A DNA stretch of 15,479 bases from Actinomycetes bacterium. Its GTDB lineage: Bacteria > Actinomycetota > Acidimicrobiia > Acidimicrobiales > RAAP-2. The notes below the pieces were generated by a model. It made no database searches. It saw only the letters and a program-made list of their open reading frames with translations, and was not told the DNA's origin. Both the position numbers and the translations under genes were made by a program. The stretch is taken from assembly GCA_021802025.1 (NCBI GenBank), contig JAKABC010000025.1, positions 1-15,479 on the forward strand. The letters are read 5' to 3'. Numbering within the stretch: position 1 is the stretch's first letter; the number at the start of each line of letters is the position of its first letter. Positions 13,891 to 15,479 of this stretch are shown piece after piece.

Positions 13891-14565
13891 TCAGGCGCCG
13901 GTCGGCGGGCTCACCACCGGCAGGCTCGGGGTGACGAGGGTCGTGCCGAGGATGCGCTCGGCCTGGGCGATATCGCCCAAAACGTTGAGGCGCTCGCGAT
14001 CGAGCTCGTGGGCCTGGTAGTCGAGGTTGGCCCTGAGGCCAGTGCTCGCCGGGCCGTTGATCAGCTGGCGGATGTCCTCGATGGCCTTGAGGGCGGTCCC
14101 GCTGATCCAGTGATCGAGGGCGGTGTGGGCGGCGTCGATGTGCTGACCGGCTCGGGTGAGGGTTATCTGGACGTTGTTGGTCAGGTCGTAGACGGGCTCG
14201 CCGGCGAAGGAGCAGGGCACCTCATCCTCGGCGATGTAGGTCTTGGTGGTCGCGAGTTGGGACGGGCTCAGGGTTCCGGTGCTGAAGCGGTCGTAGAGGT
14301 GGAAGCTCTCCTTGACGGCGAAGGCGCACTCACGCGCGTCGCTCCTCATCTGGACGAGCACGGCGTTCTGGGCCGCGACGTCCTGGGCGACGGTGATCGG
14401 GTGGGGCAGGTCGGTGACGATCGAGACGGCGGCCACCACGACAATGGCGCTCGAGGCGAGGAACCAGGGCCGGCGGTACCACGGCGCGCGCTGGTTGGCG
14501 AGCGACGGCGCCGGCATCGAGGCCGGGTCGTACTCCTGGGGCGGGGCGTCGAGGCGGTCGCTCAC
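13891..14565 (-). CDS. Single-helix extracytoplasmic protein, function unknown
   Basis: 224 residues. A proline-rich cytoplasmic N-terminus (1-30) is followed by an RR-containing helix (about 34-51) and an outside domain of about 170 residues that looks mostly helical, with two cysteines (C80, C118) that could form a disulfide. I recognise no family. The GTG start at 14565 overlaps the stop of the upstream sco gene as GTGA, so translation is probably coupled and the two likely work together. With a Sco protein and an oxidase operon beside it, a part in oxidase biogenesis is plausible but unproven. It ends with a proline-serine tail (SLPVVSPPTGA). Confidence 0.75.
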   Translation of the reverse strand: MSDRLDAPPQEYDPASMPAPSLANQRAPWYRRPWFLASSAIVVVAAVSIVTDLPHPITVAQDVAAQNAVLVQMRSDARECAFAVKESFHLYDRFSTGTLSPSQLATTKTYIAEDEVPCSFAGEPVYDLTNNVQITLTRAGQHIDAAHTALDHWISGTALKAIEDIRQLINGPASTGLRANLDYQAHELDRERLNVLGDIAQAERILGTTLVTPSLPVVSPPTGA

Positions 14566-15371
14566 GGGACGAGACTACCGGCGGTCCGGGCGATGCCCTC
14601 GGCCCAGCGGGCCGTCGCCGCGGGGCTCAGCGTGTAGCCGGTGGGCGACGCGGTGGCGAAGGGCGACGCGAGGTCGACCAGCCCGCCGCCGGGCCCGATG
14701 AAGTAGAGGAGGTTGTTGTGCGAGACCTGGTGCGCCTTCGTCCCGGTGGTGACGGTGATCCCGTAGGCCGACCAGACCGCGTCGATCTCCGATAGCGGCC
14801 CGGTCAGGAAGCGGACGTTGGACAGGTGCGCGAGACCGGTGCGCGCGAGCGCCGGGGGATCGGCGCTGACCCCAAGGTGGTGGGGGTCGGTGTTCACCAC
14901 CGCGAAGACCACCGAGCGGGCCTTCGCGCCGAGGAGCTGGTCGGCCCGGCGAATCTCGGCGCCGACGACCGGACAGACGTCGGTGCAGGTCGCGTTGAAA
15001 AAGGCCAGGACGACGACCGTGCCCTTGCGCGCGCCGAGCGACCACGGGCGGCCCGCTTGGTCGGTGAGGGTGAAGCCCGGCGCGCGTTGTGCGGCGATGG
15101 GGTGCAGGCCCATGAAGGCGTCGATGCTCGGGGTGAGTTGGCTGGTCGGGCCCGGCGCCGCGGGCGTCGTGACGGGGGTGGGGGCCGGGGTCGAGCCCAT
15201 CTGGCCGAAGTAGAAGTCGGCGACGAGGCCGATCACCCCGAGCAGGACGACGCCGGTCACGAAACGGCCCACGTAGTGCGACGACGCCCTGGGCGTCCCC
15301 TCGGCCAGGGCGCGACGACGCTCCTCGTCGCTGAGTCCCCGGAACGCGCTGGCGCGCTGCTCGTCGGACAA
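14562..15371 (-). CDS. sco: Sco/SenC-family copper chaperone
   Basis: 269 residues. A cytoplasmic charged N-terminus (1-35) is followed by one helix (36-53), a Pro/Thr/Ala linker (61-80) and a thioredoxin-fold Sco domain. The copper ligands are visible: C129 and C133 in NATCTDVCP and H218 in QVSHNNLLYFI. Sco proteins reduce and metallate the CuA site of oxidase subunit II on the outside of the membrane. This is the second Sco domain of the window; the other is the C-terminal part of the fusion at 6468. The start is given as TTG at 15371. A GGAGG (15386-15390) lies 14 nt from that TTG but only 5 nt from an in-frame ATC at 15378-15380, so the true start is uncertain. A TAGCGT at 15430-15425 could be its -10. 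Confidence 0.9.
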   Translation of the reverse strand: MSDEQRASAFRGLSDEERRRALAEGTPRASSHYVGRFVTGVVLLGVIGLVADFYFGQMGSTPAPTPVTTPAAPGPTSQLTPSIDAFMGLHPIAAQRAPGFTLTDQAGRPWSLGARKGTVVVLAFFNATCTDVCPVVGAEIRRADQLLGAKARSVVFAVVNTDPHHLGVSADPPALARTGLAHLSNVRFLTGPLSEIDAVWSAYGITVTTGTKAHQVSHNNLLYFIGPGGGLVDLASPFATASPTGYTLSPAATARWAEGIARTAGSLVP

Positions 15372-15479
15372 CTCGGAGATGGGTGCCTCCCGTCGGCTCT
15401 CGCTCGGCGATGGTCGGTTGACTCACGCTAGCACCGGCTCTCGGGCGACGATCGGGGCGTTGAGTCGGCGAGGGGGGAG
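15372..15479. other. Upstream region of sco, no gene seen
   Basis: These 108 bp to the right edge hold the ribosome-binding site of sco and perhaps its promoter (TAGCGT read leftwards at 15430-15425). A TTGACT at 15417-15422 resembles a rightward -35 box, but no matching -10 follows at the right distance. No RNA gene or repeat is visible. Confidence 0.3.

Noticed and set aside
14575..15426. 283-aa minus frame overlapping sco, starting with a better-looking GTG
   Set aside because: Its translation is Arg/Pro-rich without motifs; the Sco CxxxC and His lie in the other frame.
1..15479. CRISPR arrays, tRNA or rRNA genes, strong rho-independent terminators
   Set aside because: No regularly spaced repeats, no cloverleaf-like stretches and no GC hairpin followed by a T-run were seen; gaps between genes are almost all under 60 bp.

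Overview
This is a GC-rich, densely packed stretch of bacterial chromosome. Codon use, GTG/TTG starts and the aroC-aroK-aroB-aroQ-efp-nusB order point to an actinobacterium. The copper-rich, heavily diverged haem-copper oxidase cluster and the weakly typical gene neighbourhood suggest the Acidimicrobiia (Acidimicrobium/Ferrimicrobium-like). That assignment is an inference from gene content, not from a marker gene.

Left part (1-1541, minus strand): the N-terminal half of an IS200/IS605-type TnpB protein runs off the left edge, with about 130 bp of probable insertion-sequence end behind it. Next comes a cysteine-rich conserved protein of unknown function.

Middle part (1596-6452, plus strand): nfuA (Fe-S cluster carrier), then a tightly overlapping shikimate-pathway block (aroC, aroK, aroB, aroQ), then efp and nusB. 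Three starts here (the minus-strand Cys-rich gene, nfuA and aroC) have a TANNNT -10 hexamer ending exactly 6 nt before the start codon, which is the signature of leaderless transcripts. A fourth such hexamer overlaps the aroQ stop and probably drives efp.

Right part (6468-15371): a respiratory copper-oxidase island. It holds a polytopic membrane protein fused to a Sco-type copper-chaperone domain; a small divergent membrane protein; a membrane-anchored cupredoxin with a CuA-like Cx3C motif; subunits II (coxB), I (coxA) and III (coxC); a 37-residue single-helix protein (a possible small subunit); and a CtaG-type assembly protein. Convergent to these are a second Sco protein and an unknown one-helix protein. 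The logic is coherent: CoxA/B/C form the oxidase, the Sco proteins and CtaG would load CuA and CuB, and the anchored cupredoxin could be an electron donor or an extra subunit. No cytochrome c, haem A synthase or haem O synthase gene is in the window.

The most unusual points are these. CoxA has two extra N-terminal membrane helices and lacks the usual D-channel aspartate and K-channel lysine. The cupredoxin has half of a CuA site. Sco is fused to a large membrane domain. Convergent gene pairs end in shared or abutting palindromic stop codons with no room for a terminator.
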